The translations under genes and the position numbers were made by a program. Positions 27,497 to 35,795 of a DNA stretch of 64,000 bases are shown piece after piece; position 1 is the first letter of the stretch; each line of letters begins with the position of its first letter. The notes under the pieces are model-generated. The model was given only the letters and a program-made list of their open reading frames with translations. It was not told where the DNA came from and did no database searches. Source of the DNA: Cohaesibacter sp. ES.047 (GTDB taxonomy: Bacteria; Pseudomonadota; Alphaproteobacteria; Rhizobiales; Cohaesibacteraceae); the NCBI RefSeq assembly GCF_900215505.1, contig NZ_LT907844.1, positions 4,945,078-5,009,077 on the forward strand. The letters are read 5' to 3'.

Positions 27497-27966
27497 GTTC
27501 ACGCGTTCCTCCCTTAGCCGCGAAACCTCCCGCACAAAACTCAGGCAACAGCCTTGAATTAAGGCAATTTTGACCAAGCCTCTCATGGCAAAATCCCGGG
27601 AATCAACCCCTGCGCGCGACCTCATCCATGGCTATGTGACAAAATGACTGCGTAAAATCGCAGAGCCAGAACAAAGAAACTAACAACTGTTCATTAGCAT
27701 AATTTTCTAACCTTTCAGTGCGCACCCAATTTGACCCTATAGTCCATGGACTTACCGAAACCCAAAGGCTTTGCACAGACGGTCAAACCGGAAAGGTTCC
27801 GCAACGGAATTCCTTTGGGGAAGCAATACAACTAAAATATTGAATAAAATCAGGGGATAACTGGCAGCAAACAGGGCCGCAGCAACAGCGCACGGGCCGC
27901 CATACCGCAAAAAAGGACGAGTCATAGCCCCGCCTTGCCTCTCTCGCCGCCGAACGGATAAGCGCG
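27497..27966. other. 470-base intergenic region upstream of fadL
   Basis: No gene is seen. It holds the fadL promoter region, a small inverted repeat (GCCTT at 27551-27555 with AAGGC at 27561-27565), and a nested set of complementary segments at 27761-27819. Confidence 0.5.
27761..27819. promoter_or_regulatory. Nested inverted repeats, possible structured RNA or regulatory site
   Basis: CCCAAAGG (27761-27768) pairs perfectly with CCTTTGGG (27812-27819). Inside lie AACC (27786-27789) with GGTT (27795-27798), and TTCCG (27797-27801) with CGGAA (27805-27809). The two inner hairpins compete for two bases. No ORF covers the site and no U-run follows directly. Confidence 0.35.
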
Positions 27967-28872
27967 CTAGATACGCTCGATCCTGCGTTCTGCCCTCCGA
28001 GCCAGCCCCAGCTTGTGCTCGCGATAGACGACAAACAGACCGGCAACGATCACGACAAAGCCGCCAATGATAACTTCCCGGCTGGGATATTCGTCAAACA
28101 GAACCATGGCGATCAGAACCACCCAGACCATATTCACATAGTCGAACGGTGCCAGAAGTGAGGCCTCGGTCATCCGGTAGGCTTGCGTTACAGCAATTTG
28201 CCCAAGCCCGCCAAAGATCCCCGAAAGAACCAGAGCCACCATGACATCCCATTCAGGGATCACCCATCCCCAATAGAGCGTCACGAGCGAAAAGATTGAT
28301 GTGGCAGTAAAGAAGTAGAAGATGATCGCAGCATTCTTTTCCGTTTTGGTCATGTGCCGAATGAGGATGGCCGCCAATGCCATGAATACGGTCGATACGA
28401 CAGCCAGAATCGCTCCAAGCGTCTGAACCTCGCCGGAAGATTGCGCCAGACGGGGAGACAGGATGATCATCACGCCAACGAAGCCGACAGCAACCGCACT
28501 CCAGCGATAGGCGCGCACTGTCTCCTTGAGCAGGATCGCAGCCAACGCCACCATCATCAGAGGCGAGAGAAAGGAGATCGCTGTCGCTTCAGGCAAGGGC
28601 AGCATGCTCACGGCCGCGAACCATAGAAACATGGCCATGGCCCCCACGATCGAACGGCGCAGATGCAGCCACGGCTGCTGCGTGCGAACGCAGTCACGCC
28701 AGTTGCCCTGTACCATGGAGAAAACAGCAAGAGGAATAAGGGCAAAGAAACAGCGCGCAAACACCACCTGTCCGGTCGGAACCGTTTGCGAAGCATATTT
28801 GATCATCGCCAACATGATGGCGAACAGGACGGTCGCGAGAATCTTGAAACCGACACCGACCAAAGAATTCAT
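27967..28872 (-). CDS. DMT-superfamily (EamA) transporter
   Basis: A 301-residue membrane protein with ten predicted helices in two EamA repeats. Repeat one has FARCFFALIPLA and PLPEATAISFLSPLMMVALAAILLKE; repeat two has AYRMTEASLLAPFDYVNMVW, the usual loop before helix 9. The start at 28872 follows GGAAAG, and the frame reaches 28899. The substrate is unknown. It is divergent from another EamA gene at 29327, with which it shares family motifs. Confidence 0.88.
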   Translation of the reverse strand: MNSLVGVGFKILATVLFAIMLAMIKYASQTVPTGQVVFARCFFALIPLAVFSMVQGNWRDCVRTQQPWLHLRRSIVGAMAMFLWFAAVSMLPLPEATAISFLSPLMMVALAAILLKETVRAYRWSAVAVGFVGVMIILSPRLAQSSGEVQTLGAILAVVSTVFMALAAILIRHMTKTEKNAAIIFYFFTATSIFSLVTLYWGWVIPEWDVMVALVLSGIFGGLGQIAVTQAYRMTEASLLAPFDYVNMVWVVLIAMVLFDEYPSREVIIGGFVVIVAGLFVVYREHKLGLARRAERRIERI

Positions 28873-28915
28873 TTCGTTACACTTTCCGAATTCAACCACC
28901 CCGAAGGATCATAAC

Positions 28916-29020
28916 ATGGACGAGACGCAGACAGGCGATCTCTTCGAGCACGAACGGCAAATAGACAGGGAGATCATGGCAACTCTTCCGGCAACAACGA
29001 TCCAGAGAAGCACGATATGA
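28916..29020 (+). CDS. Possible 34-residue small protein
   Basis: A short open frame starts with ATG at 28916, with AAGGA nine bases upstream. It codes for a charged peptide (MDETQTGDLFEHERQIDREI...) with no recognised family. It begins 43 bases from the divergent DMT gene start. The good ribosome binding site and the high charge are the only support, so it may be chance. Confidence 0.25.
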   Translation: MDETQTGDLFEHERQIDREIMATLPATTIQRSTI

Positions 29021-29326
29021 GGGACAACACGAATGTCTCAGTAGTCCATGAAAGTCCGGTGTTTGCAACCCCGGATCATCATAGCAGGCAACAAATTAAC
29101 CGCACTTGTCATGCCCGAGCGCTCTGACGTAGGATGAATGAGCGTACCAACCCACTTGAAGTCGTGTGCTCTGTTTACAACGACCGGACAAACGACTACC
29201 GTTTTATACCTATCCAACCACAAATTCCCCCGAACCTCTCGACGGCTCGCCAACGCACGATCGCGTCCCCCCTTTCATTCCGTCTCGTGCCACCAGCCAC
29301 CTGCCTGTCAAAACCGATAAACCACC

Positions 29327-30274
29327 ATGAAACAAGTCCGCGACGCCATCGCCAACAAAGTCGAGACATTTCTTGCCCTGCCGAAACATCTTCAGGGCAT
29401 CCTGGTCGCAATTCTAGCCATGGTTGGCTTCAGCACCATGGGCGCGATGTTCAAACATCTGGGGCAAGACTTGCACCCCGCCCAGATCATCGCCCTGCGT
29501 CAGCCCATGATGGTGCTGATCTTCATCCCTGCCCTGATCAAAACCAAACCCGAAGATCGCAAGATCAATCGCTTCGATCTGTTTATGGTCCGGGCGGTCC
29601 TGATGTTCTTCAGCATGCTGGCGAACATCACCGCCATCATTCACCTGCCACTCGCAACATCAACCACCCTGAGTTTCACCAGAACCTTCTTTATCACGGT
29701 CTTTGCCATTTTCATTCTCAAGGAGGTTGTCGGACCGAGACGCCTTGGAGCTCTGCTAGTCGGTTTTCTGGGGGTTCTGGTCGTTGCACGTCCGGTCGAA
29801 TTGTTGACTGTGGGGCCCGCCGGTTTCGACTTCAATATTGTGCTCTCTCTTGTCGCGGCGGCCTGTCTGGCACTCAACCAGATCATTGTCCGCATCCAGT
29901 CTCGCAACAACCGCCCGACAGTGATTGTTGTTGGCCAGGCGGTGCTGGTGGGATTGGCCATGATCCCGCTCGCCTATATGCACTGGAAGGATCCGACTGC
30001 CGAACAATGGGTCTTGATCGCTCTGGTCGCTGTCGTAGCGAGCATCTCGCAATGGCTGATGGTCACGTCTTTCAAACTCACACCAGCAACGGTGCTAGCT
30101 CCCTTTGACTACCTCAGGCTCATTTTCGCAACCGCCCTGGGCTGGTACATTTTCGGCGAATGGCCCGATCATTATACCTGGATCGGCGCAGCGATCATCT
30201 TCGCGTCCACCTTCTACATCATGCGCCGCGAAGCCAAGCTCAAGAAAAAACCCGTCCGCCCATCAGAAATCTGA
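29327..30274 (+). CDS. DMT-superfamily (EamA) transporter
   Basis: A 315-residue membrane protein with two EamA repeats: ALRQPMMVLIFIPALI and HLPLATSTTLSFTRTFFITVFAIFILKE in the first half, TSFKLTPATVLAPFDYLRLIFATALGWYIFGEWPD in the second. The C-terminus is a short basic tail (REAKLKKKP). It is divergent from the other DMT gene and related to it at the family level. About 300 bases upstream of the start show no gene. The substrate is unknown. Confidence 0.88.
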   Translation: MKQVRDAIANKVETFLALPKHLQGILVAILAMVGFSTMGAMFKHLGQDLHPAQIIALRQPMMVLIFIPALIKTKPEDRKINRFDLFMVRAVLMFFSMLANITAIIHLPLATSTTLSFTRTFFITVFAIFILKEVVGPRRLGALLVGFLGVLVVARPVELLTVGPAGFDFNIVLSLVAAACLALNQIIVRIQSRNNRPTVIVVGQAVLVGLAMIPLAYMHWKDPTAEQWVLIALVAVVASISQWLMVTSFKLTPATVLAPFDYLRLIFATALGWYIFGEWPDHYTWIGAAIIFASTFYIMRREAKLKKKPVRPSEI

Positions 30275-30340
30275 CAGGGAACGGGCTTGGGAACGTCCAC
30301 ACATCAAGGCGGCACCTCAGGGACCCAACTGGAGGCCATT

Positions 30341-30382
30341 AAAAAAGGATCAGTGCTGCAATCGTGCAGCCACCTGATCCTT
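30341..30382 (-). terminator. Intrinsic terminator overlapping the end of the YdcH gene
   Basis: AAGGATCAG (30345-30353) pairs with CTGATCCTT (30374-30382), and CTGCA (30356-30360) with TGCAG (30365-30369). The A-run 30341-30346 is a U-run on the minus strand. The stem includes the last ten codons of the minus-strand gene, whose stop is at 30350. Confidence 0.85.
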
Positions 30383-30586
30383 CAAAGCCAATCGCAGCTT
30401 TTTGAGTTCCTCAAGATGGAAATCAGAAGCATGTCTCTCTTCATGCTCGATCTGGAGGATTTTCCGGTTCACCTCCGTATACTCAGCCGCCAATTTGAGA
30501 AACTCTTCATCATCGAGCATCAAGGTTTGCAGCTTATCGACTTCCTGAGGAAACTCCTCCCGAAGCATATGCGTTTCGTGGTACAT
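30350..30586 (-). CDS. YdcH/DUF465 family small protein
   Basis: A 78-residue, strongly charged, wholly helical protein. The pattern FxKLxxEYTEVNRKILQIEHEER is the DUF465 core (YdcH of E. coli). The biochemical role is unknown in the family. The ATG at 30586 has GGGAG eight bases upstream. The intrinsic terminator hairpin lies within its last codons, so transcript end and coding end are merged. It converges with the DMT gene at 30274. Confidence 0.85.
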   Translation of the reverse strand: MYHETHMLREEFPQEVDKLQTLMLDDEEFLKLAAEYTEVNRKILQIEHEERHASDFHLEELKKLRLALKDQVAARLQH

Positions 30587-30708
30587 TGCTTTCACTCCCT
30601 CTGACTACAACCTCCAGTGTGCAACCGGTGACATTGCCAGACCTTGAAGCAGATCAATTCAACGCATAAATAATTATTAACCGTATTGGTTAGGATATTT
30701 GTTTGAGC

Positions 30709-31188
30709 ATGTCCACGACCGCATCATACAGGGCAGCTATGCATTTTGCACAGATCGCACATCTCGTTCAATCTCTGCCCCAATCCCCTGTCTTTTCCGG
30801 TGACCTACTGTCCATCGATGCCTGCCCGACAGGGCCGGGAGTTTACATTCTGGGCCTGAGGCTCTCGCAGCCGATTGACATCGCTCGTCCCAAACCGGTG
30901 CAAGTGCCCGCAGGCCTTTATGCCTATTCCGGAACGGCAAGGGGACCGGGCGGCCTTCGCTCCCGTTTGGCCCGCCATCTGGCACAGGACAAAAAGCCGC
31001 GCTGGCATATCGATCAACTCACCACGAACGCCTCTGTTGACCGCTTCGCCTGGGGTTGGATATCGGGAACCGAATGCGACATGATCCGCGTTCTGGAACA
31101 GAACGCCGCCACCCATCACGCCCTGCCCGGCTTTGGCAGCAGCGATTGCAAACACTGCACCAGCCATTTTCTAGGTTTCGATTATTGA
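30709..31188 (+). CDS. DUF123 (Uri/GIY-YIG-like) domain protein
   Basis: A 159-residue protein of the DUF123 family, once described as Uri-type GIY-YIG-like endonucleases. GPGVYILGLRL corresponds to the GIY strand, GLYAYSGTARGPGGLRSRLARHL to the YIG strand with its basic helix, and WHIDQL and SSDCKHCTSHF are the conserved His and Cys blocks. It is best known in archaea and is scattered in bacteria, so transfer is possible. The cellular role is not known. The start at 30709 is chosen over a TTG two codons before. A 15-bp palindrome lies just upstream. Confidence 0.82.
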   Translation: MSTTASYRAAMHFAQIAHLVQSLPQSPVFSGDLLSIDACPTGPGVYILGLRLSQPIDIARPKPVQVPAGLYAYSGTARGPGGLRSRLARHLAQDKKPRWHIDQLTTNASVDRFAWGWISGTECDMIRVLEQNAATHHALPGFGSSDCKHCTSHFLGFDY

Positions 31189-31209
31189 TCCATTGACAGC
31201 CACGGGCAC

Positions 31210-31764
31210 TCAAACCCTCTCAAGCGGTGTGTGTGGCTCGGGCGGCAAGGTCACCGAAATGCTGTCGCCGGGACGCACGACACCACCCGCAAGCACCACC
31301 CCCATGATACCAGCCTTACGCTGCAGGCTTCCGTTCGCCCCCTTGACCAGAACGGCACCGAGCAAGCCCGGTTGCCAGGATTCAATCTGGGCGCAGGGAT
31401 TCCTCAGGCCGGTAATCTCGACCCGTGCGCTGTCGCCAAGATGAAGGATGGCACCTGTCGGAAGGGACAGAAGATCAACACCTCGCGTGGTGATGTTTTC
31501 ACCAAGATCACCAGCCTTGACGGCAAAACCCTGCTCGGCAACTTCGTCAAAAAGCTCTGAATGCATAAGATGCACCTGCCGCAGGTTTGGCTGGTTCGGA
31601 TTGGCCCGCACCCGCGAGCGATGTTGCACAAGCGCTCCCTTGTGGGCGTCACCATCCACGCCCAGTCCTTCTATCAGGGTTATGACTTCTTGGGGGTCTT
31701 TCGAAAAGGCGTGCTTGTCATCACGGCACACCGCCAGCACGCGGCCTTCGATCGGCTCTTGCAT
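31210..31764 (-). CDS. MOSC domain protein (YiiM-like)
   Basis: A 184-residue MOSC-domain protein, a fold related to molybdenum-cofactor sulfurase C-termini. GLGVDGDAHKG and VHLMHSELFDE match the family start, GDLGENITTRGVDL is the central motif, and NPCAQIESW holds the conserved cysteine. These proteins handle sulfur or bind Moco in detoxifying reductases. It stands alone between the DUF123 gene and leuA, converging with the former. Confidence 0.88.
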   Translation of the reverse strand: MQEPIEGRVLAVCRDDKHAFSKDPQEVITLIEGLGVDGDAHKGALVQHRSRVRANPNQPNLRQVHLMHSELFDEVAEQGFAVKAGDLGENITTRGVDLLSLPTGAILHLGDSARVEITGLRNPCAQIESWQPGLLGAVLVKGANGSLQRKAGIMGVVLAGGVVRPGDSISVTLPPEPHTPLERV

Positions 31765-31780
31765 TGCTCATTCTCTCATC

Positions 31781-31813
31781 AAAAAGGGAGACAGCCAAAG
31801 CTACCTCCCCTTT
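31781..31813 (-). terminator. Intrinsic terminator after leuA
   Basis: AAAGGGAG (31783-31790) pairs with the complementary CTCCCC/TTT arm up to 31813, with one bulged base, and the helix continues inward with two G-U pairs to a four-base loop. The A-run from 31781 is a U-run on the minus strand, 27 bases past the leuA stop. Confidence 0.75.
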
Positions 31814-31839
31814 GTTTCAAACGGCTGACAGACGCCCCC

Positions 31840-33387
31840 CTATTCGGCGGCGCTGGTCTGGGCGTTCTGCACGTCCTTTTGACGCCGCACCATCAGCTTG
31901 TTGAGTGCCGAGACATAGGCCCTTGCCGACGAGACCATGGTGTCCGTGTCTGCGGATCGTCCGGTGACCGTCGTGCCGTCTTCGCTCAACCGGCAAGACA
32001 CTTCGGCCTGCGCATCGGTGCCAGCGGTAACGGCACTGACCTGATAGAGCTGCAGACGAGCATTGTGCGGAATGATCTGCTTGATGGCATTGAAGGTCGC
32101 ATCGACCGGACCATCGCCTGTTGCTTCCTCGGTGACATGCGTACCATCCACATCGAGGGTTACAACAGCCTTCTGGGTGCCGCCCGTGCCTGCGATGACG
32201 GTCATGGCTATGACACTGATCTTGTCGCCCTGTGCCCCGACCTGATCATCGACCAGAGCTTCGATGTCTTCATCAAAGATGTGCTTCTTCTTGTCGGCCA
32301 GCGCCTTGAAGCGCTCAAAGGCCTGCTGCAGCGCATTGTCGCCCAACTCGTAGCCCAACTCCTTCAGCTTGTCCTTGAAGGCATGACGGCCCGAATGCTT
32401 ACCCATCACCAGATCGGTACCACCAACCCCGACATCTTCAGGCTTCATGATCTCATAGGTTTCGGCATTTTTCAGCATACCGTCCTGATGGATCCCGCTT
32501 TCGTGCGCAAAGGCATTCTTGCCGACGATCGCCTTGTTATACTGCACGGGGAAGGCCGACACAGCAGACACCAGCTTGGAGGCACGGGTCAGCAATTTGC
32601 TGTTAATGCCTGTTGTGTAGGGAAAGATATCGTTGCGTGTGCGGATCGCCATGACGATTTCTTCCAGCGCCGCATTGCCCGCGCGTTCCCCCAGACCGTT
32701 GATGGTGCACTCGACCTGACGCGCCCCGCCCTTGGCCGCAGCCAGCGAGTTGGCGACCGCCATCCCCAAATCATTGTGACAATGGGTCGAGAAGACAGCC
32801 TTGTCGGAATTGGGCACGGTCTCGATGACGCGCCGGAACAGGCTCGTGATTTCGTCTGGAGAGGTGTAACCGACAGTATCGGGAATGTTGATCGTTGTTG
32901 CGCCAGCATTGATCGCGGCCTCGACACAGCGGCACATGAAGTCGAACTCGGTGCGCGTGCCATCTTCGCAGGACCATTCCACATCGTCAGTCCACTGCCG
33001 CGCCCGAGAGACAGACTCGATCACCTTCTCGTAAACCCGATCAGGCTCCATCTGCAGTTTGAACTTCATGTGCAGAGGGCTCGTTGAAATGAACGTATGA
33101 ATGCGGCGCTTCTCGGCGTGTTTAATTGCCTCGCCTGCCCGATCGATATCCTTGTTCCCGGCGCGGGCCAGACCGCAGACGGTGGAATTCTTCACCACCT
33201 TGGCGATCTCGGACACGGCTTCAAAGTCGCCATTGGATGCGATCGGGAACCCGGCCTCGATCACGTCGACACCCATTTCGTCGAGCAATTCAGCCACCTG
33301 CAATTTTTCTTCCAATGTCATGGAAGCCCCGGGAGATTGCTCTCCATCGCGCAAAGTGGTGTCGAAGATAATGATATTGTCAGTCAT
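31840..33387 (-). CDS. leuA: 2-isopropylmalate synthase
   Basis: A 515-residue enzyme that condenses acetyl-CoA with 2-oxoisovalerate, the first step of leucine synthesis. The N-terminal TIM barrel has DTTLRDGEQSPG (9-20), the metal-binding HCHNDLG and the GLGERAGNA motif. The C-terminal LeuA regulatory domain (from about 370) binds leucine for feedback inhibition (ATGDGPVDATFNAI; SADTDTMVSSARAYVSALN). The start at 33387 has AGGA eight bases upstream. A Leu-rich leader ORF lies 138 bases upstream, so attenuation is likely in addition to feedback control. Confidence 0.96.
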   Translation of the reverse strand: MTDNIIIFDTTLRDGEQSPGASMTLEEKLQVAELLDEMGVDVIEAGFPIASNGDFEAVSEIAKVVKNSTVCGLARAGNKDIDRAGEAIKHAEKRRIHTFISTSPLHMKFKLQMEPDRVYEKVIESVSRARQWTDDVEWSCEDGTRTEFDFMCRCVEAAINAGATTINIPDTVGYTSPDEITSLFRRVIETVPNSDKAVFSTHCHNDLGMAVANSLAAAKGGARQVECTINGLGERAGNAALEEIVMAIRTRNDIFPYTTGINSKLLTRASKLVSAVSAFPVQYNKAIVGKNAFAHESGIHQDGMLKNAETYEIMKPEDVGVGGTDLVMGKHSGRHAFKDKLKELGYELGDNALQQAFERFKALADKKKHIFDEDIEALVDDQVGAQGDKISVIAMTVIAGTGGTQKAVVTLDVDGTHVTEEATGDGPVDATFNAIKQIIPHNARLQLYQVSAVTAGTDAQAEVSCRLSEDGTTVTGRSADTDTMVSSARAYVSALNKLMVRRQKDVQNAQTSAAE

Positions 33388-33448
33388 GGAATTTGTCCTG
33401 ATTTGCACCGCGCCAGCTCAACCATCCCTAGAAATACAGCTGGACTGC

Positions 33449-33531
33449 GGCTGGAATAATCTTTTCAGCCTGTGTGTCATCCCCTGAAGATCCGCCAGCA
33501 GCCGAAGCCGATGCCTGTCGATGTTCAGGGG
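33449..33531 (-). promoter_or_regulatory. Putative leucine attenuator upstream of leuA
   Basis: On the minus strand, CCCCTGAA (33531-33524) pairs exactly with TTCAGGGG (33488-33481), and GGCTG (33470-33466) with CAGCC (33453-33449). The first stem includes the leader stop codon, so a ribosome stalled on the Leu codons would change the folding. No strong U-run follows, so whether it ends transcription or acts on translation is not clear. Confidence 0.5.
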
Positions 33532-33632
33532 CAGATAAGTAGGAGAAGAGCGGATTCTAGACGTGCAAGTGCAGCGGGAGCCTGAGGCTCTACCGGGGCA
33601 ATCAGATCAATGGTGCTCAAGCGAGCAATCAT
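33525..33632 (-). CDS. leuA leader peptide (35 residues, four consecutive Leu codons)
   Basis: An ATG at 33632 preceded by GAGAG opens a 35-codon frame ending TGA at 33525. Its last codons read Ser-Ala-Leu-Leu-Leu-Leu-Ile-Cys-Pro, with the four Leu codons CTT, CTC, CTA and CTT. In all, 9 of 35 residues are Leu. A Leu run close to the stop, followed by stem-loops and then leuA, is the layout of amino-acid attenuators known for leu operons in proteobacteria. The peptide has no expected function beyond ribosome stalling. Confidence 0.75.
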   Translation of the reverse strand: MIARLSTIDLIAPVEPQAPAALARLESALLLLICP

Positions 33633-33980
33633 AGTATCTCTCTCACGTCAATCAGGGCGGCAGCATTGCCGCACCCATGATGCTACAAATTCATTACCGG
33701 ATCACAAACCGTTTCACAAGACCAATCCGCAGAATTTTTATCGCTCTCAATAAGAAGTTGTACGCATGCAGCTCGGACTGCACTCAGAATTGCATACTTC
33801 TGACGAGAATGTCCTGAATTGCGATTACTTAGCAAATTGTCGCACCTGTTTAGCAATCCCAGAAATGAGAAAAACAAAAAAACAAAACCGTAAGTAGAAA
33901 TACAGCTATTTAACGAAATTTAACAGATCAAAGATAACCATAATCGGAGGAGGATTTGCATTTTAAGTTCCTCGATTTAG
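33633..33980. other. Divergent intergenic region between leuA leader and the MCP gene
   Basis: 348 bases with no convincing gene. It should contain the leuA promoter and the MCP promoter. It is AT-rich toward the MCP. A strong GGAGGAGG sits at 33946-33953, but it is 27 bases before the annotated MCP start. Confidence 0.45.
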
Positions 33981-35723
33981 ATGTCGGAAGCCAACTATGG
34001 GACAGCCGCAATGAAATTGCTTTATAATTTTAAGTTGACGCAAAAAGTAACACTACTAACAATCGCCTCTGTCATCATTGCAATGGTGTCACTTTTCGCC
34101 GTGACCTGGAGTTCGCTTAGCAACAAAGTCCGTGAGGATGTGATTGTCCAACAGTCCTCCAGCATCCGTGTGGCCGCCAACGTCCTTGAGACAAGCATTG
34201 AAGGCGTAACGGTCGACCGGTCATCTGATGGCAATGTCAAACGCATAACCATGGCATCCGTCCCGACCTTTGAAAACCATGACATGATTGACCGGATCGG
34301 AGAGATCACCGGCGAGACGGCCACAGTTTTCATCTGGGATGACAAGACCAAAGACTTCTGGCGCAAAACAACCAACATCAAAAAAGGCGACGGGAAACGG
34401 GCTGTTGGCACCGAGTTGGGTCAAGGCGGCGCTGTTTATCCGGTTGTGACCCAAGGTGAGACCTTCGTGGGTCAGGCCGTCATTCTGTCGATCCCCTATT
34501 ACACGCTTTACCAGCCAATCTACTCGCCCTCCAACGACGTCATCGGCATCCTTTATGTCGGCATCGAGAAAGCCAACGTCGACGCCATCCTCAACGACAT
34601 CTCCCTTCAATTGCTGATCTCGGCTCTCATCGTGGCGCTGATCATACTGACCGCTGCTTTCTTCATCACCAGACGCATGATGAAACCGCTACCTGTCATG
34701 ACCGGAATTCTTTCCGCGATCGCCAAGGACACCAACATCGAATCCATTCCCTATAGGGATCGGCGCGATGAGATCGGCGACATGGCAGAGGCCATCGACG
34801 TGCTCAATGGCAACAACAAGCAGCGGCTCGCGCTGGAGCAACAGAAAACACGCTCCGACAAGGAACGCGCTGCACGCGAAGAAACCATGCTTGCCACCAT
34901 CAAGCAGTTCGATGCCGATGTGCAGTCCTTCCTTGATCAGGTGAGCAGCAACACCCAGACACTGGAAGACACCGCTCAGGATCTAACCAAGATCGCCGAG
35001 ACGACGGCTGAACAGACCACGAGCGCTGCCGGCGTCTCTCATGAAGCCGCGAACAACGTACATTCCGTTGCATCGGCCTCAGAGGAGCTGTCGGCATCCA
35101 TCAGTGAAATCTCCGGCCAGTTGGGCCAGACGCGCACGGTTGTCCTTCATGCGACCGAAGAAGCAGTGTCGACCAATGAGAAGGTCGCCAGCCTCGACAA
35201 GGCCGCCCAGAAGATCGGCGAGGTCGTCAATCTCATTCAGGACATTGCCGAGCAGACCAACCTTTTGGCCCTCAACGCCACCATCGAATCCGCAAGAGCC
35301 GGCGAAGCAGGCAAGGGCTTTGCCGTCGTCGCAGCTGAAGTGAAGGAGCTTGCAAATCAGACCTCCAAGGCAACGGAAGAAATCTCGGCCCAGATCGGAG
35401 ACATTCAGCACTCATCCAACGAGGCAGTCGCTGCCATCGCCAAGATTTCCGAAACGATGCACGAAGTGAATGAATACACCAACGCCATCGCAGCCGCTGT
35501 CGAGCAACAGGGCGCCGCCACCAAGGAAATCAGCCACAATGTGGTGCGGGCGTCCGAAGGCACGCAGGAAGTGGAAGAACGCCTTGGCAGCGTCAACAAT
35601 TCAGCCGAAGACACCCACACGTCAGCCGGAAACGTTCTCACAGCGTCCAGCGCCGCCGCCGAGCAGGCGGAAAAGCTGCGCGCACGGATCGAAGGGTTCC
35701 TCAAGGACATTCAGGCCGCATGA
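33981..35723 (+). CDS. Methyl-accepting chemotaxis protein with a periplasmic Cache domain
   Basis: A 580-residue receptor. Membrane helix one is at about 22-44, the periplasmic part (about 45-208) resembles a single Cache domain ([33 protein letters not shown]), helix two is at 213-236, then HAMP. The signalling tip is [31 protein letters not shown]. No C-terminal CheR-binding pentapeptide is seen. Either 33981 or the ATG at 34011 (GGGA 8 bases upstream, [10 protein letters not shown]) may be the true start. It is followed by a terminator, so it is monocistronic. The ligand is unknown. Confidence 0.92.
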   Translation: MSEANYGTAAMKLLYNFKLTQKVTLLTIASVIIAMVSLFAVTWSSLSNKVREDVIVQQSSSIRVAANVLETSIEGVTVDRSSDGNVKRITMASVPTFENHDMIDRIGEITGETATVFIWDDKTKDFWRKTTNIKKGDGKRAVGTELGQGGAVYPVVTQGETFVGQAVILSIPYYTLYQPIYSPSNDVIGILYVGIEKANVDAILNDISLQLLISALIVALIILTAAFFITRRMMKPLPVMTGILSAIAKDTNIESIPYRDRRDEIGDMAEAIDVLNGNNKQRLALEQQKTRSDKERAAREETMLATIKQFDADVQSFLDQVSSNTQTLEDTAQDLTKIAETTAEQTTSAAGVSHEAANNVHSVASASEELSASISEISGQLGQTRTVVLHATEEAVSTNEKVASLDKAAQKIGEVVNLIQDIAEQTNLLALNATIESARAGEAGKGFAVVAAEVKELANQTSKATEEISAQIGDIQHSSNEAVAAIAKISETMHEVNEYTNAIAAAVEQQGAATKEISHNVVRASEGTQEVEERLGSVNNSAEDTHTSAGNVLTASSAAAEQAEKLRARIEGFLKDIQAA

Positions 35724-35747
35724 CATAGACTGACATGAAGAAATTTG

Positions 35748-35777
35748 AAAACGGCGGGCCTCAAACCCGTCGTTTTT
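35748..35777 (+). terminator. Intrinsic terminator after the MCP gene
   Basis: AACGGCGGG (35750-35758) pairs with CCCGTCGTT (35766-35774), including one G-U pair, around seven bases, followed by a T-run. Confidence 0.9.
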
Positions 35778-35795
35778 CATTTGGCCTGCCGCGCT

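Noticed and set aside
31561-33087. 508-codon open frame antisense to leuA
   Set aside because: leuA is complete with catalytic motifs; the antisense frame has no domain or start signal.
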